DNA of 64,000 nt from Paeniglutamicibacter quisquiliarum (GCF_019084045.1 NZ_JAHRED010000002.1:372001-436000); one strand, 5' to 3'; positions 16,006 through 25,719 are shown, counted from the first letter of the stretch. A program made the numbers and translations. Notes: generated from the letters alone by a model not told the origin.

Positions 16006-16365
16006 ATGAGCGATCGCAGCCTGCGAGGAATGCGCCTTGGCGCACAGAGCATGGAAACTGAGGCTGGCGTCGAGCCAGCAGCGCGCCAGCGCGTTGAATA
16101 TCGTTGCGAAGACGGCGAGCAGGTGTTCGTGATTTTTGCCGCCGAGGCAGATATCCCGGCAACCTGGACTTCCAAGACCGGCAAGCTTGCCAAGCTGGTC
16201 AATGGCGAGGCAGAGCCGGAGGAATCCAACGAGAAGCCGGTGCGTACCCACTGGGACATGCTCCTCGAGCGCCGCTCCGTTGATGAGCTGGAAACGATCC
16301 TGAAGGATCGCCTGGACAAGTTGCGCACCACCCGTGGTGCGGCCCAGGCGGCACTCAAGGGATAA
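16006..16365 (+). CDS. rbpA: RNA polymerase-binding protein RbpA
   Basis: The 119-residue protein matches actinobacterial RbpA: a basic N-terminal tail (SDRSLRGMRLGAQSMETE), a core barrel (RVEYRCEDGEQVFVIFAAEADIPATW), a basic linker (TGKLAKLVNG) and a C-terminal sigma-interaction domain (RTHWDMLLERRSVDELETILKDRLDKLR). It stabilises open complexes formed by the main sigma factor. Some orthologues bind zinc; here only one cysteine is seen in the core. A sigma-R-type promoter stands upstream and a strong bidirectional terminator follows. Confidence 0.95.
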   Translation: MSDRSLRGMRLGAQSMETEAGVEPAARQRVEYRCEDGEQVFVIFAAEADIPATWTSKTGKLAKLVNGEAEPEESNEKPVRTHWDMLLERRSVDELETILKDRLDKLRTTRGAAQAALKG

Positions 16366-16381
16366 CGACCCCTGGATTCAC

Positions 16382-16429
16382 AAATGGCGAGGGCCCGAAT
16401 GGATTATTCCATTCGGGCCCTCGCCATTT
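16382..16429. terminator. Strong bidirectional terminator between rbpA and the mannose synthase gene
   Basis: A perfect 21-bp stem (16382..16402 with 16409..16429) encloses the loop ATTATT. With AAAT and ATTT at its base it can stop transcription from both convergent genes. Confidence 0.9.
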
Positions 16430-16457
16430 GGGGATGCCCATCACGGCATCCGGGCGG

Positions 16458-17186
16458 CTACTTGCGGTTCGTGAGCTTCTTCCAGCGGGCGCTCAGACCC
16501 CACTTGGTCACGTTGAGCATGGCCTCGATGACGATGTTTCCGCTCATCTTCGAGACGCCAAGTTCGCGTTCCACGAACGTGATCGGAACCTCCACGATCT
16601 TCTTGCCCATTTGGGCCACGCGGAAGGTCATGTCGACCTGGAAGCCGTAGCCCACGGATTCGACGGCGTTGAAATCCAGGGCTTCGAGGGTTTCGCGGCG
16701 GAAGGCGCGGTAGCCGGCGGTGATGTCTCGCAGGTTCACCCCGAGCATGGTGCGCGAGTAGAAGCTGCCCACGCGCGAAATCATCTTGCGGTGCAGCGGC
16801 CAGTTGACGACCGAGCCGCCCTTGACCCAGCGGGAACCGATGACCAGGTCCGCGCCCTTGGGGATCTCGGCGAGCAGCAGCGGAAGCTGTTCGGGCTTGT
16901 GGGATCCGTCCGCATCCATTTCCACGAGCACGTCGTAGCCGGCATCCAGGGCCCAGCGGAAGCCCGCCAGGTAGGCGGCGCCCAAGCCGGCCTTGCCGGT
17001 GCGGTGCATGACGTGGATGGCCTTGTCGTCTGCCGCCATCTTTTCGGCAAGGTCGCCGGTGCCGTCGGGGGAATTGTCGTCAACAATCAAGACATCCGAA
17101 TCGGGCACTGCGGCACGCAAACGGCCCACGGTGATGGGAAGCGATTCAAGCTCGTTGTAAGTCGGAATGATCGTGACTACGCGCAC
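16458..17186 (-). CDS. Polyprenol monophosphomannose synthase (GT2, Ppm1-like)
   Basis: The 242-residue GT2 glycosyltransferase has IIPTYNELESL at the N-terminus, VDDNSPDGT, the DxD in EMDADGSHKP, GSRWVKGG and a C-terminal VPITFVER. It fits dolichol-phosphate mannose synthases of the short soluble type, which move mannose from GDP-mannose to polyprenyl phosphate for lipoglycans and protein mannosylation. GTG 17186 starts the conserved RVVTIIPTYNE and has AAAGGGA upstream; the longer frame is not conserved. The C-terminal membrane domain of some relatives is missing, as is usual for the actinobacterial catalytic subunit. Confidence 0.85.
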   Translation of the reverse strand: MRVVTIIPTYNELESLPITVGRLRAAVPDSDVLIVDDNSPDGTGDLAEKMAADDKAIHVMHRTGKAGLGAAYLAGFRWALDAGYDVLVEMDADGSHKPEQLPLLLAEIPKGADLVIGSRWVKGGSVVNWPLHRKMISRVGSFYSRTMLGVNLRDITAGYRAFRRETLEALDFNAVESVGYGFQVDMTFRVAQMGKKIVEVPITFVERELGVSKMSGNIVIEAMLNVTKWGLSARWKKLTNRK

Positions 17187-17717
17187 GCGGCAGTCCCTTT
17201 CTGCTGATGGAATGATCCGCGGAAGAGGGCCGCAAGGGGCCAAGTACCAACGTGCCGCTAGGCGGGAACCCGCTGCGACTGGTTTCAGGGATCGGGTGGG
17301 GGTCAGTGCTCAATTATACGCAACCGCCCTCGCGAAACCCGGACCCTCGCCGTGTGATGCGCAAGACCATTTCGCATTGCCCGCGGGTACAGATCGACCC
17401 CGCGGGCTTCGGTCCGTCCCCTCCCAACGGCATGCGGCGGGAAGGGTGTTATCTAGTGCCTACGGGGTCGATTTGTTCATGCGCACCGGAATGCCGGTAA
17501 GCCGGATCGAAGGATCAGACATTGGTTCCAGCCTACCGTCCAGTTTTTAACTGTCAACCGTTTCCGGACCACCGGCTTCATCAAACTACTCAAGTCAACC
17601 GATAAATCGCGGGCTGGCGCACTTTGCCGGAAAATAAACAAATCAACTGGCAATACTTCGTTTCAACCCTTGCAAAAACCAGAATCGTCTGATCCCCAGC
17701 CAGCGGCAAAGATGATT
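17187..17717. other. Intergenic region upstream of the mannose synthase gene
   Basis: No gene is supported. On the minus strand a perfect TATAAT lies at 17313..17318, about 127 bases before the synthase start, with a weak -35 (CGGGTT). The part from about 17520 is AT-rich and follows the end of the amidohydrolase gene; no clear terminator hairpin was found. Confidence 0.45.
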
Positions 17718-19337
17718 CTAGGAAACGCCGAGCGCATCGAAGAGTACATGCCCGGCACGCACCGTTCGCAGGCATTTGGGCAATTCGTCTTCCAGGACCG
17801 GCAGCATGGGGGTGCCGGCACGGGCGTCGGTGCTCCAGGAGGAAACACGGAGATCCGGTGTCTGCACCGACAGTTCGGCGGCGTCCCAGATTGCGAACGT
17901 GGCTTCGGCCCCGTTGACCAGTTGGCCTGCCATCGGGTTCGGTGCGCCAAGGGCGCGGAAGCCCGAACGGGTGTGCGCCATGAAGGCGGCCCTGGCCGAA
18001 ACGCGTGCCTGCGGATCGCTGAGCTCCAGGCAGGCCTTGACGGTGCTCCACGGGCTCACCGAGGTGACCGGCGCATCGGAACCCACCACGACTGGCACGC
18101 CCGCAGCCAGGAGCTGTCCCACGCCATTCATCGCGGCGGCGCGGGAGCCCCCCAGCCGCCGCTCGTAGAGACCGCCCTCGCCACCCCAGGCGGCATCGAA
18201 GCCGGGTTGCATCGAGGCGGTCAGCCCGAAGGCCAGCATTTGGGCCCGAGCCGCCTCGTCCACCATCTCCACGTGTTCCAGGCGGTGCCTGCCGGCCTGG
18301 ACCTTTGCCAGGCCCACGGATTCGGCGGCCCGGGCAAAGCCCTCAAGCGCCAGGTCCAGCCCGGCGTCCCCGATGACATGGAAGGAGGCCTGGATGCCGG
18401 CCAGCGAACAGGCAGCGACGTGGGCGGCGACGGTCTCAACGTCCAGGTAGGCAGTGCCCCGCTCCCCCGCGGCGTCGGCGTAGTCGCCGCGCAGCAAGGC
18501 GGTGCGGGAACCGATCGACCCGTCGATGTTCAGGTCCCCGCCCAGCCCCACCACCGCGGAGGAGTTGAAGGAGGCCAGGAGTGCCCGGGCCTCGTCCTCG
18601 GTGCCCACGGCCTGGCCCCAGTAGGCGTAGACCTCCGGAGTGGTGGCCTTCTCTTCGTCCGTGCGGGCCAGCAGCGACTCGAGGTCCGCGCGCCCGGAGA
18701 TGTGCTCGGCGGCCATCTCCACCACGGTCCCGTGGCCGGTGGCCGCCAGGTGCTGCAGCGCGAGATCGCGGTTTTCGGTGTCCGCTGCCGGATCGCCGGC
18801 GAGGACCGCTGCCCTGACGCGCGCATGTGCACTCCCGCGGACGAGGCCATCGGAGTATTCGGGGCCTTCCGCGATGCCGACCCGCTGGGCGAGCCGGGGG
18901 CTGATGAGGGCCGAGTGGACGTCGACTCGCGCCAGGTAGACCTCGCGGTCGGGGGCGGCCTGTTGCAGCTGTTCGGCGGTGGGCACGGTGCCGGTGTCGA
19001 AGGTGGACTCGTCCCACCCGGCTCCCAGAATGGCCCCGCCGGTGGTTGCCGCGGCCGCCGCAAGTGCCTCGAGCAGCTCCGCGGCGCTGCGGGCCGCACC
19101 CAGGTCCAGGCCCTTGAGCCGGGCACCGAGCGAGGACAGGTGCACATGCGAGTCGACGAATGCCGGGGTGATGAGCGCACCTTGCAAATCGATCTCGGTC
19201 ATTCGTGCGTCAAGCAAGGCACCTGCCGCGGCCTCGGTGCCGATCCAGGCCACCGTGCCGTCTTCGACGAGCATTGCGGTGGCAAACGGGTCAGCCGGGG
19301 AATAGACGGAGCCGTTGCGGTACATCTCAAGAGACAA
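17718..19337 (-). CDS. YtcJ-like amidohydrolase
   Basis: The protein of about 540 residues is a metal-dependent amidohydrolase of the YtcJ/ExeP group: the first metal motif is FVDSHVHL, then HVIGDAGLD and HRLEHVEMVD supply later His ligands, and GSDAPV carries the catalytic Asp. Family members hydrolyse N-formyl or N-acyl amides; the substrate here is unknown. TTG 19337 was chosen because AAAGGT stands seven bases upstream, while ATG 19325 in the same frame has no ribosome site; either gives nearly the same protein. It is the last gene of the leftward array after helY. Confidence 0.8.
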   Translation of the reverse strand: MSLEMYRNGSVYSPADPFATAMLVEDGTVAWIGTEAAAGALLDARMTEIDLQGALITPAFVDSHVHLSSLGARLKGLDLGAARSAAELLEALAAAAATTGGAILGAGWDESTFDTGTVPTAEQLQQAAPDREVYLARVDVHSALISPRLAQRVGIAEGPEYSDGLVRGSAHARVRAAVLAGDPAADTENRDLALQHLAATGHGTVVEMAAEHISGRADLESLLARTDEEKATTPEVYAYWGQAVGTEDEARALLASFNSSAVVGLGGDLNIDGSIGSRTALLRGDYADAAGERGTAYLDVETVAAHVAACSLAGIQASFHVIGDAGLDLALEGFARAAESVGLAKVQAGRHRLEHVEMVDEAARAQMLAFGLTASMQPGFDAAWGGEGGLYERRLGGSRAAAMNGVGQLLAAGVPVVVGSDAPVTSVSPWSTVKACLELSDPQARVSARAAFMAHTRSGFRALGAPNPMAGQLVNGAEATFAIWDAAELSVQTPDLRVSSWSTDARAGTPMLPVLEDELPKCLRTVRAGHVLFDALGVS

Positions 19338-19427
19338 TTGTTTACCTTTACTTTTTCTCAAGCACGCCGCAGGTGTCGGCGTCCTTCAATCCTGCCGGTG
19401 CCGGGCCGGGTCCCGCCGTGGCGGGAC

Positions 19428-22235
19428 TCAGTCGACAACGTTTGAATAAGCGACAACCCCGCGGCGGATCCTTTGCACCGCCTGGTTGCAGGAACGGGCC
19501 AGTCCGGTGTTCAGGTCAGGGATCTTGGCCAGTTGGTCCAGCACGTCAATGACCTGCTTGGCCCAGCGGACAAAATCGCCGCCGGCCAGGTCGGTGCCGC
19601 GGAGGCACTCGCGCAGGTCCGAACCCCGGGCCCACTTGTAGATCGGCCAGATCAGCCCGGAGTCAGGTGCCGCGGTCTCGGGCAGGCCGGCGTTGGCCTC
19701 CGCGTCCGAGAGGCGCGACCACAGGTTCACCGAGGTTTCCCAGGCAATCTGCACCTTAGCGGTGGGCATGCGCGGATCCGGACCGTGGTCCTCGCGGCGC
19801 GCCTGGAACACGAGGGCCGAGATGAATCCGGCAAGCTCCTCGGCGGTCATCTCGTTCATGGCCCCGGTTTCCATGACCAGGGAGGTCAGCAGGTCGCGTT
19901 CGCCGTAGATGCGCCGCAGCCGCTGCCCCGCCTCGGTGATTTGGGCCTGGCCCATGTCGTTCGAGGCCGGCACGAGGTACTCGAAGTCCTCGAGCACCTT
20001 GGCGACCTTGTCGAAGGTCTTCGAAATGGTGTTGGTGCGGCCGCTGATCTGGGACCGCAGCTTGTTGGTGTCGCGCAGCAGCTTCGCATGGCGCTCGCCC
20101 CAGCGCGCATGGTCCTCGCGTTCGGGGCACCCGTGGCACGGGTGGGCCTTGAGCGCGGCGCGCAACGCCGTGATGCGTGCTTCCTGCTCGTCGCTGCCGG
20201 TGAAGTTGAAACCGGGGACATCGTCCCGGGGCGGGCGGGACTCGGCCAGCGCGTTGTGCAGCGATGCTGCCAGGTCCCTGCGCTCCTTGGGGCTGCGGCC
20301 CGTGAAGCCCTTGGGGATCCGGATCCGGGAAATGACCTCGACGGGGCCGTTGAGGTCCTGGACGCCGACGCGCCGGATGTGCTTGTCCTCGGTCAGCACC
20401 GTGGGGCGCGGGTCGTGCCACGAATTGTCCAGCTCGATGACCACGCAGCGTCCTAGCTTGCGGGCGCCGTGGATTTCGATGATGTCCCCGCGCGCCAGGG
20501 TTTCCAGGGATTCGGTCGCCGCCGAGCGGCGCAGCCGCGACACGGTTTTTGACGCGTCCTTTTCCGCCGCAGAGAGCTGCTCGCGCAAGGACGCGTATTC
20601 GCCGAAGTCCCCCAGGTGGCAGGTCATCGATTTGGCGTAGCCGGCCAGCGACTCCTCGCGGGAGCGCACCTGGCGTGCCATCCCGACCACGGAACGGTCG
20701 GCCTGGAACTGGGCGAAGGAGGTTTCCAGGATGCCGCGTGCCCGCTCCCGGCCGAATTGTGAGGTCAGGTTGAGGGACATGTTGTAGGTGGGGCGGAAAC
20801 TGGAGTTCAACGGGTAGGTCCGCTTGGAGGCTAGCCCGGCAATCGCCGCGGGGTCGGTGTCCTGTTGCCACAACACCACCGCGTGGCCCTCGACGTCGAT
20901 TCCCCGGCGTCCCGCACGTCCGGTCAGCTGGGTGTACTCCCCCGCCGTGACCGACACGTGCGATTCGCCGTTGAACTTCTCCAGCTTTTCCATGACGACG
21001 GACCTGGCCGGCATGTTGACGCCCAGGGCCAGCGTCTCGGTCGCGAAGACGGCCTTGACCAGTCCGCGGACAAAGAGGTCCTCGACGACTTCCTTGAAGA
21101 TCGGCAGCAGGCCGGCATGGTGGGCTGCGAACCCGCGCATGAGTCCCTCGCGCCACGGCCAGAATCCCAACACCTCCAGATCGTCCGGCGGCAGCTTGTG
21201 GGCGACCATGTCGATGGTCTGTTCGATTTCCGTGGCCTCGGCAATGGTGGTCAGGGCGAGGCCCGAACGAACGCACTGGGCAACGGCGGCGTCGCAGCCG
21301 TTGCGCGAGAAAACGAACACCAGGGAAGGCAGCAATCCGGCATGGTCAAGCGCCATGATCATGTCCGGCCGGGAGACCCGGGTGCCCAGTTGCTCGCGCT
21401 TCTCCCCCCAGGTCCCTCCGCCTCCCCCGCGGCGTCCACGTCCGCGCTGGACGCGACCCCGGGACCCGGTCAGGCTGCGGTGGGCCATCTTGGAGAGCTC
21501 GGGGTTGACCTCGGCCACGCGCTCCGGGGCGTCCGCGACCTGGTCGAAGGACACGTCCTCGGCGAACAGGTCAAGGAGCCGGCCTCCGACCATGACGTGC
21601 TGGTAGAGCGGGATGGGACGGTGTTCGGAAACGATGATGCGGGTATCCCCCCGCACGGCGTCGAGCCAGCCGCCGAATTCCTCGGCGTTGGAGACCGTGG
21701 CGGAAAGCGAGATGACCTGGACATCCTCGCGCAGGTGGATGATGACCTCTTCCCACACCGCGCCGCGGAACTTGTCCGCCAGGTAGTGGACCTCGTCCAT
21801 CACGACGTAGCCCAGCGAATCCAGCGTGTCCGAGTCCGCGTACAGCATGTTGCGCAGGACCTCGGTGGTCATCACCACGATCTCGGCCTCGCCGTTGATG
21901 GTCATGTCGCCGGTGAGCAGCCCCACGCGTTCGGCGCCGTAGGTGGCCACAAGGTCGCTGTACTTTTGGTTGCTCAGCGCCTTGATGGGGGTGGTGTAGA
22001 AGGCCTTGCGACCGGAGCGGAGCGCCTGGAAAATGGCGAACTCCCCCACCACCGTCTTGCCTGCACCGGTAGGGGCCGCCACCAGAACCCCGGAACCGGA
22101 CGCCACGGCCCGGCATGCTTCCTCCTGGAACGGATCAAGGTCGAAACCCAGGCTGGCACGGAACTCGGCAAGCCCGGATTCGCTCTCCTGGTCTTGTTCC
22201 TTGGCTGCGTCAAATCGCTCGGCCGGCATGCTCAC
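19428..22235 (-). CDS. helY: HelY-type DEAD/DEAH superfamily-2 helicase (Ski2/Mtr4-like)
   Basis: The 935-residue helicase has Walker A APTGAGKT (motif I), TTPIKALSNQKY, the DEVH box in VMDEVHYL, SATVSN (motif III) and TGRAGRRGID (motif VI), followed by a long C-terminal region with a cysteine cluster (HPCHGCPEREDH). This is the layout of actinobacterial HelY, related to eukaryotic Ski2/Mtr4 RNA helicases and presumed to act in RNA turnover. GTG 22235 has AAAGGGG seven bases upstream; ATG 22229 is the alternative. It follows tatC, the order seen in mycobacteria. Confidence 0.9.
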   Translation of the reverse strand: MSMPAERFDAAKEQDQESESGLAEFRASLGFDLDPFQEEACRAVASGSGVLVAAPTGAGKTVVGEFAIFQALRSGRKAFYTTPIKALSNQKYSDLVATYGAERVGLLTGDMTINGEAEIVVMTTEVLRNMLYADSDTLDSLGYVVMDEVHYLADKFRGAVWEEVIIHLREDVQVISLSATVSNAEEFGGWLDAVRGDTRIIVSEHRPIPLYQHVMVGGRLLDLFAEDVSFDQVADAPERVAEVNPELSKMAHRSLTGSRGRVQRGRGRRGGGGGTWGEKREQLGTRVSRPDMIMALDHAGLLPSLVFVFSRNGCDAAVAQCVRSGLALTTIAEATEIEQTIDMVAHKLPPDDLEVLGFWPWREGLMRGFAAHHAGLLPIFKEVVEDLFVRGLVKAVFATETLALGVNMPARSVVMEKLEKFNGESHVSVTAGEYTQLTGRAGRRGIDVEGHAVVLWQQDTDPAAIAGLASKRTYPLNSSFRPTYNMSLNLTSQFGRERARGILETSFAQFQADRSVVGMARQVRSREESLAGYAKSMTCHLGDFGEYASLREQLSAAEKDASKTVSRLRRSAATESLETLARGDIIEIHGARKLGRCVVIELDNSWHDPRPTVLTEDKHIRRVGVQDLNGPVEVISRIRIPKGFTGRSPKERRDLAASLHNALAESRPPRDDVPGFNFTGSDEQEARITALRAALKAHPCHGCPEREDHARWGERHAKLLRDTNKLRSQISGRTNTISKTFDKVAKVLEDFEYLVPASNDMGQAQITEAGQRLRRIYGERDLLTSLVMETGAMNEMTAEELAGFISALVFQARREDHGPDPRMPTAKVQIAWETSVNLWSRLSDAEANAGLPETAAPDSGLIWPIYKWARGSDLRECLRGTDLAGGDFVRWAKQVIDVLDQLAKIPDLNTGLARSCNQAVQRIRRGVVAYSNVVD

Positions 22236-22298
22236 GCTGCGACCCCTTTCAGGAGGGTTGTAGGTGCGCCCGTGTCCGTACACCGGACACGGGGCATC

Positions 22299-23135
22299 CT
22301 ATGGAAGATCCGGCGAATCGGGAAGCTCGGATCCCTCGCCGGCAGTGGCGGCGTTCTCGGCCTCAAGCTGGGCCCGCTTCTTGTCGCGCTTGCGGTCATT
22401 CAGGTGGCAAATAAGTGTTGCCGTCGCAAAGGTCACGAACAACGGTCCGGCCAGGGCAAACATGGTGATTGCATCGCCGCCCGGGGCCGCCATGGCGGCC
22501 ACGAGGGCAATCAGGAATACCGTGATGCGCCAATGGCGCAGGATCAACCTGGCCTTCAGCACACCGACCAAATTCAACCCGACCATCAGGACCGGTGCCA
22601 GCATGGCCAGCCCGAAGGCGATCAGAAGCCGGAACACGAACGGCAGGTACGTGTCGGTCGTCAGCCAGGACTGGGCGTTTTCCGGGGTCAGCGAGATAAA
22701 GAACTTCAAGGCATGGGGCAATACCCAGTAGGCCATGCCGACGCCCAGAATGAAGAGCGGGGCCGCCGCCGCGGCGAACCCGATGGCCGTATTGCGTTCC
22801 TTCTTCTTCAACCCCGGGACTATGAAGGCCCATAGCTGATAGATCCAGATCGGCGCCGAGAACACCAGCCCCAAGAGCAACGAGGTCTTGAGCATGATGT
22901 CGAAGGGTGCCATGACGGAGGTGAAGTTGACTTCTCCACCGTATGCGCGCACCGGGGCGATGATCAGGCCAAGGACCTCATCGTAGAGGAAGAATCCCCC
23001 GACCGTTCCCAAGACCAGGGCGATCAGCGAAATGAAGAGACGGTTCCTGGCCTCCACCAGGTGCGCCTTCAAGGCCATGCGGCCCTCGGGATTGTCCTTC
23101 CGCCCTTTTTTGGAGTTCACTACTTGTTCGCTCAC
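22299..23135 (-). CDS. tatC: Sec-independent protein translocase TatC
   Basis: The 278-residue protein has six membrane segments. It has the TatC start (MALKAHLVEARNRLFISLIAL), the conserved FDIMLKTSLLLGLVFSAPIWIYQLWAFIVPGLKKKER block and LPFVFRLLIAFGLAMLAPVL. With TatA/TatB it exports folded, twin-arginine proteins. The tatA stop lies six bases before its start, so the two are one transcript. The charged C-terminal tail is typical for actinobacteria. No separate tatB is in this locus. Confidence 0.95.
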   Translation of the reverse strand: MSEQVVNSKKGRKDNPEGRMALKAHLVEARNRLFISLIALVLGTVGGFFLYDEVLGLIIAPVRAYGGEVNFTSVMAPFDIMLKTSLLLGLVFSAPIWIYQLWAFIVPGLKKKERNTAIGFAAAAAPLFILGVGMAYWVLPHALKFFISLTPENAQSWLTTDTYLPFVFRLLIAFGLAMLAPVLMVGLNLVGVLKARLILRHWRITVFLIALVAAMAAPGGDAITMFALAGPLFVTFATATLICHLNDRKRDKKRAQLEAENAATAGEGSELPDSPDLP

Positions 23136-23141
23136 GAAGGA

Positions 23142-23366
23142 CTAGGCGTTGTTCTCACGACGGTCGGGATCAACGATGTTGCCCTCGACGGTTTCATCGC
23201 CTGCCGCGGGAGCCTTCTCATCGTCCTTCATCTGACGGACCTCGGACTTGAAGATACGCAGTGACTGGCCCACGGAGCGCGCCAGACCGGGAAGCTTCGG
23301 GGCACCGAAGAGAAGCAGTGCCAAAATTACGATGATGACCAGATGCCATCCTTGGATTCCACCCAT
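23142..23366 (-). CDS. tatA: Sec-independent protein translocase TatA
   Basis: The 74-residue protein has one N-terminal helix (GWHLVIIVILALLLFGAPKLP), the glycine hinge FGAPKLP, an amphipathic helix (ARSVGQSLRIFKSEVRQM) and an acidic tail, the full TatA plan. ATG 23366 was chosen since AAAGGTAGG stands just upstream. It feeds directly into tatC. Confidence 0.93.
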   Translation of the reverse strand: MGGIQGWHLVIIVILALLLFGAPKLPGLARSVGQSLRIFKSEVRQMKDDEKAPAAGDETVEGNIVDPDRRENNA

Positions 23367-23401
23367 GGGGAACCTACCTTTCAATCGTGTTAAGTCTACA
23401 G

Positions 23402-23761
23402 TTAGAACAGTTCGAGGTCGCCCACGCGTTGCGCTTGTCCGCGACGCGTTTTGCGTTCAATACGCGCCTCGCGCCTGGCGGCCGAACGACGCAATTTCCC
23501 TGCATCACGCGCCGCACGGGCATCCTCCGGGTCCTGGAACAGTGCTGCGACCCCCGAGGGGGTCCGTTCCAAGATCTCGGGGTACGTGCGCGGCTCGGGA
23601 TCCGCATCCATCGAGGAACCCACCCGGTCCATGGCATCGCCGGCTTCGCTGGCCAAGGCCATGAAGCCGCGGAAGAGCCGAATTCCGGCCAGGACAAGGA
23701 ACAATAGCGCGCCCAGCGCGAGCACCACCCACAGCAACAGCCAAAACCACCAAGGCAACAT
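23402..23761 (-). CDS. Small conserved membrane protein of unknown function
   Basis: The 119-residue protein has one strong N-terminal membrane helix (WWFWLLLWVVLALGALLFLVL, about 4-30), then a soluble Arg/Ala-rich tail with RRSAARREARIERKTRRGQ. I recognise no domain. It lies two bases after the pafBC stop codon and 35 bases before tatA, so it is co-transcribed with both. The position between a DNA-damage regulator and the Tat genes gives no clear role. Confidence 0.65.
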   Translation of the reverse strand: MLPWWFWLLLWVVLALGALLFLVLAGIRLFRGFMALASEAGDAMDRVGSSMDADPEPRTYPEILERTPSGVAALFQDPEDARAARDAGKLRRSAARREARIERKTRRGQAQRVGDLELF

Positions 23762-23763
23762 CG

Positions 23764-25719
23764 CTACTTCACCTCCCGGGTCGTCACTGCCGCACGGAGC
23801 CAGGACTCGACGTCGCTGCGCAAGGAGTCAGGTGCGATGACCCGCAGGTCGCCGCCGTGGTACGCGACCATCCCCGGAAGGGTGGCCGTGGAGGTCATCC
23901 GGATCTCGGCGATGTTCTCCTCGGAGCCCTTGGCCCACTGTTCCGGGGCATATTCATCCACCAGCGAAGCCAGGCGCGGCCCGAACCCCAGGACAACGAG
24001 CTCGTCGGTGGCGCTGGGGGTGAACAGAATATCTTCATGGTCATCGTGCCGGTGCGGATCGAGGGTGAAGCCATGCCCGCTGAGGGCCGCCGCCTGGATT
24101 CGGTCGATGCGGAAACTCCGGATTTCGTTGTTGGGCACCGAGAACGCACGCAGATACTGTCGGCCGGCATTCTCGACGAGCCGGATGGGCTCGACCTGCC
24201 TGACGCCCACCGCGTCGCTGGAGGCGCTGTAGTAGTCCAGCTCGACCACCTGGTGCTCGCGGATCGCCCGCACCAGGGTTGAGTAGATGTCGTTTTCCTC
24301 GGTTGAGCGCAGCGAGATGGACAGCACCGATTCGAGGCCCTCGAAGCCCACCGCAGCGGCCTGCAGCTTGCCGTAGGCCGAGTCGACCGCCGCCGCATGT
24401 TCAAAGTCCGGGAGCCCGCGCAGCGATGCCAGGCCAGCCAGCATCGTGGCGGCCTCCGTCAGGCTGAGACGGATGGGGGAATTCAGGGCCTCGGCGTTGT
24501 TGATGCTGATGGTTCCCGCCTCCCATTCCACGTCGATCAGTTCATCCGGCAGCCCGTTTGGCACCCCGCACATCATGATCGTCTGCAGGTGGGCCAAAAG
24601 CTGCTTTTCAGTCAACCCGAAGTGGGTGGCCGTTTGGTCAACGGTGGGTGAACCGAACTTGGCCACGTAGGAAATGATGTCGAGGTTTCGGGCCACGGCC
24701 TCGGTGGACGGCGGGCGCCCTGCATTGCGGCGCTTGCTGAGTTTGAAGTCGGGAACAGTGGCCTGTTGCGCCGCCAATGCGCCCTCCAGGCGGTGGCGCA
24801 CCGCCGTTGCCAGGGGTGCCGGCTCCAGCACGCGGGCCGCCGCCCCCAGTTTCGCCACATCGGCCGCCAGCCCCATCAGGTCGTGGAATTGCAGCACGAG
24901 TACGTCGTGGTCATCGCCCGGGGTAATGGATTCGGCCCGGGAGCGCAGTGCCCATCCCGAATCCTTGGCCACCGAGATCCGTGCTTGCTCTCCGGCAATG
25001 TCCGGATCCAGCCGGCCCAGGGTCTCCGCCATGGAGAACCCGGCAGGACGCGAGGAGTGGGGCTGGCCGGTGCGGATGTCGCTAAGGATGCGGGTCAGGC
25101 GGAACATCCGCACGTCGTTGCGATCATGGTCGAGGCCCACCAGGTACCAGTTGCCGAAGCGCGAACCGATCCCCCAGGCGTCCACGGTCCGCGCGCTGGC
25201 GCGGCCCTGGGCGTCGAGGTAGTCGAAGGTGAGCACCTGGTGTGCCCAGACCGCCTCGAGGCAGGCAGCGAACGCCGGGCCGGCGGCATGCAGGCGCGGG
25301 ACGTACTCGGTGAACCTCACCCCGCGGCCGGTGTCCTCCAGTCCGGCCGAGAGCCGGCCGGTGGCCCGGGTGGCGGAGGATTCCAGGTCGGTGTCCTTCC
25401 ACAGCTGCGCCGCGAGTCCCAGCACCGCGGCTTCCTCGGTCGTGAAGCTCACTTCGGGCAGCCGGTAGCTGTCCGGGGCGATCAGGTAGCGTTCCTCGGA
25501 GCCTGTGCCAAGGGTCTTGACCGGGACGCCCATTTCACGCAGGTCCTTCTTGTCCCTGTCGAACTTCCGGTCGAAGGCGGCGTCGCTCAGCGACTGGTAG
25601 TCATCGACGATCTTGCGCAGTTCACGCTTGGAATATCCATGCGGGGTGTTGATCAACGCATAGGTGAGACTGACGAGTTTCTCGGCACGGGAAGGACCAC
25701 CGGGGTTATTTTGAGCCAC
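23764..25719 (-). CDS. pafBC: Fused PafB-PafC WYL-domain regulator of the DNA-damage response
   Basis: The 651-residue product contains two copies of the PafB/PafC plan in tandem: helix-turn-helix (RAEKLVSLTYALINTPHGYSKREL, about 10-60), then a WYL domain (VLTFDYLDAQGR..VGLDHDRNDVRMFRLTRI), then a second helix-turn-helix (ARNLDIISYVAKFGSPTVDQTATHFGL) and a second WYL domain (VELDYYSASSD..YLRAFSVPNNEIRSFRIDRI). In mycobacteria PafB and PafC are separate and form a heterodimer that activates most DNA-damage genes independently of LexA/RecA; in Arthrobacter the pair is naturally fused. GTG 25719 was chosen since the upstream frame is non-conserved. It stands downstream of the Pup genes as in mycobacteria. 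Confidence 0.93.
   Translation of the reverse strand: MAQNNPGGPSRAEKLVSLTYALINTPHGYSKRELRKIVDDYQSLSDAAFDRKFDRDKKDLREMGVPVKTLGTGSEERYLIAPDSYRLPEVSFTTEEAAVLGLAAQLWKDTDLESSATRATGRLSAGLEDTGRGVRFTEYVPRLHAAGPAFAACLEAVWAHQVLTFDYLDAQGRASARTVDAWGIGSRFGNWYLVGLDHDRNDVRMFRLTRILSDIRTGQPHSSRPAGFSMAETLGRLDPDIAGEQARISVAKDSGWALRSRAESITPGDDHDVLVLQFHDLMGLAADVAKLGAAARVLEPAPLATAVRHRLEGALAAQQATVPDFKLSKRRNAGRPPSTEAVARNLDIISYVAKFGSPTVDQTATHFGLTEKQLLAHLQTIMMCGVPNGLPDELIDVEWEAGTISINNAEALNSPIRLSLTEAATMLAGLASLRGLPDFEHAAAVDSAYGKLQAAAVGFEGLESVLSISLRSTEENDIYSTLVRAIREHQVVELDYYSASSDAVGVRQVEPIRLVENAGRQYLRAFSVPNNEIRSFRIDRIQAAALSGHGFTLDPHRHDDHEDILFTPSATDELVVLGFGPRLASLVDEYAPEQWAKGSEENIAEIRMTSTATLPGMVAYHGGDLRVIAPDSLRSDVESWLRAAVTTREVK

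Noticed and set aside
20865-22835. Plus-strand open frame of 656 codons opposite helY and tatC
   Set aside because: It is antisense to two conserved genes and shows no domain.
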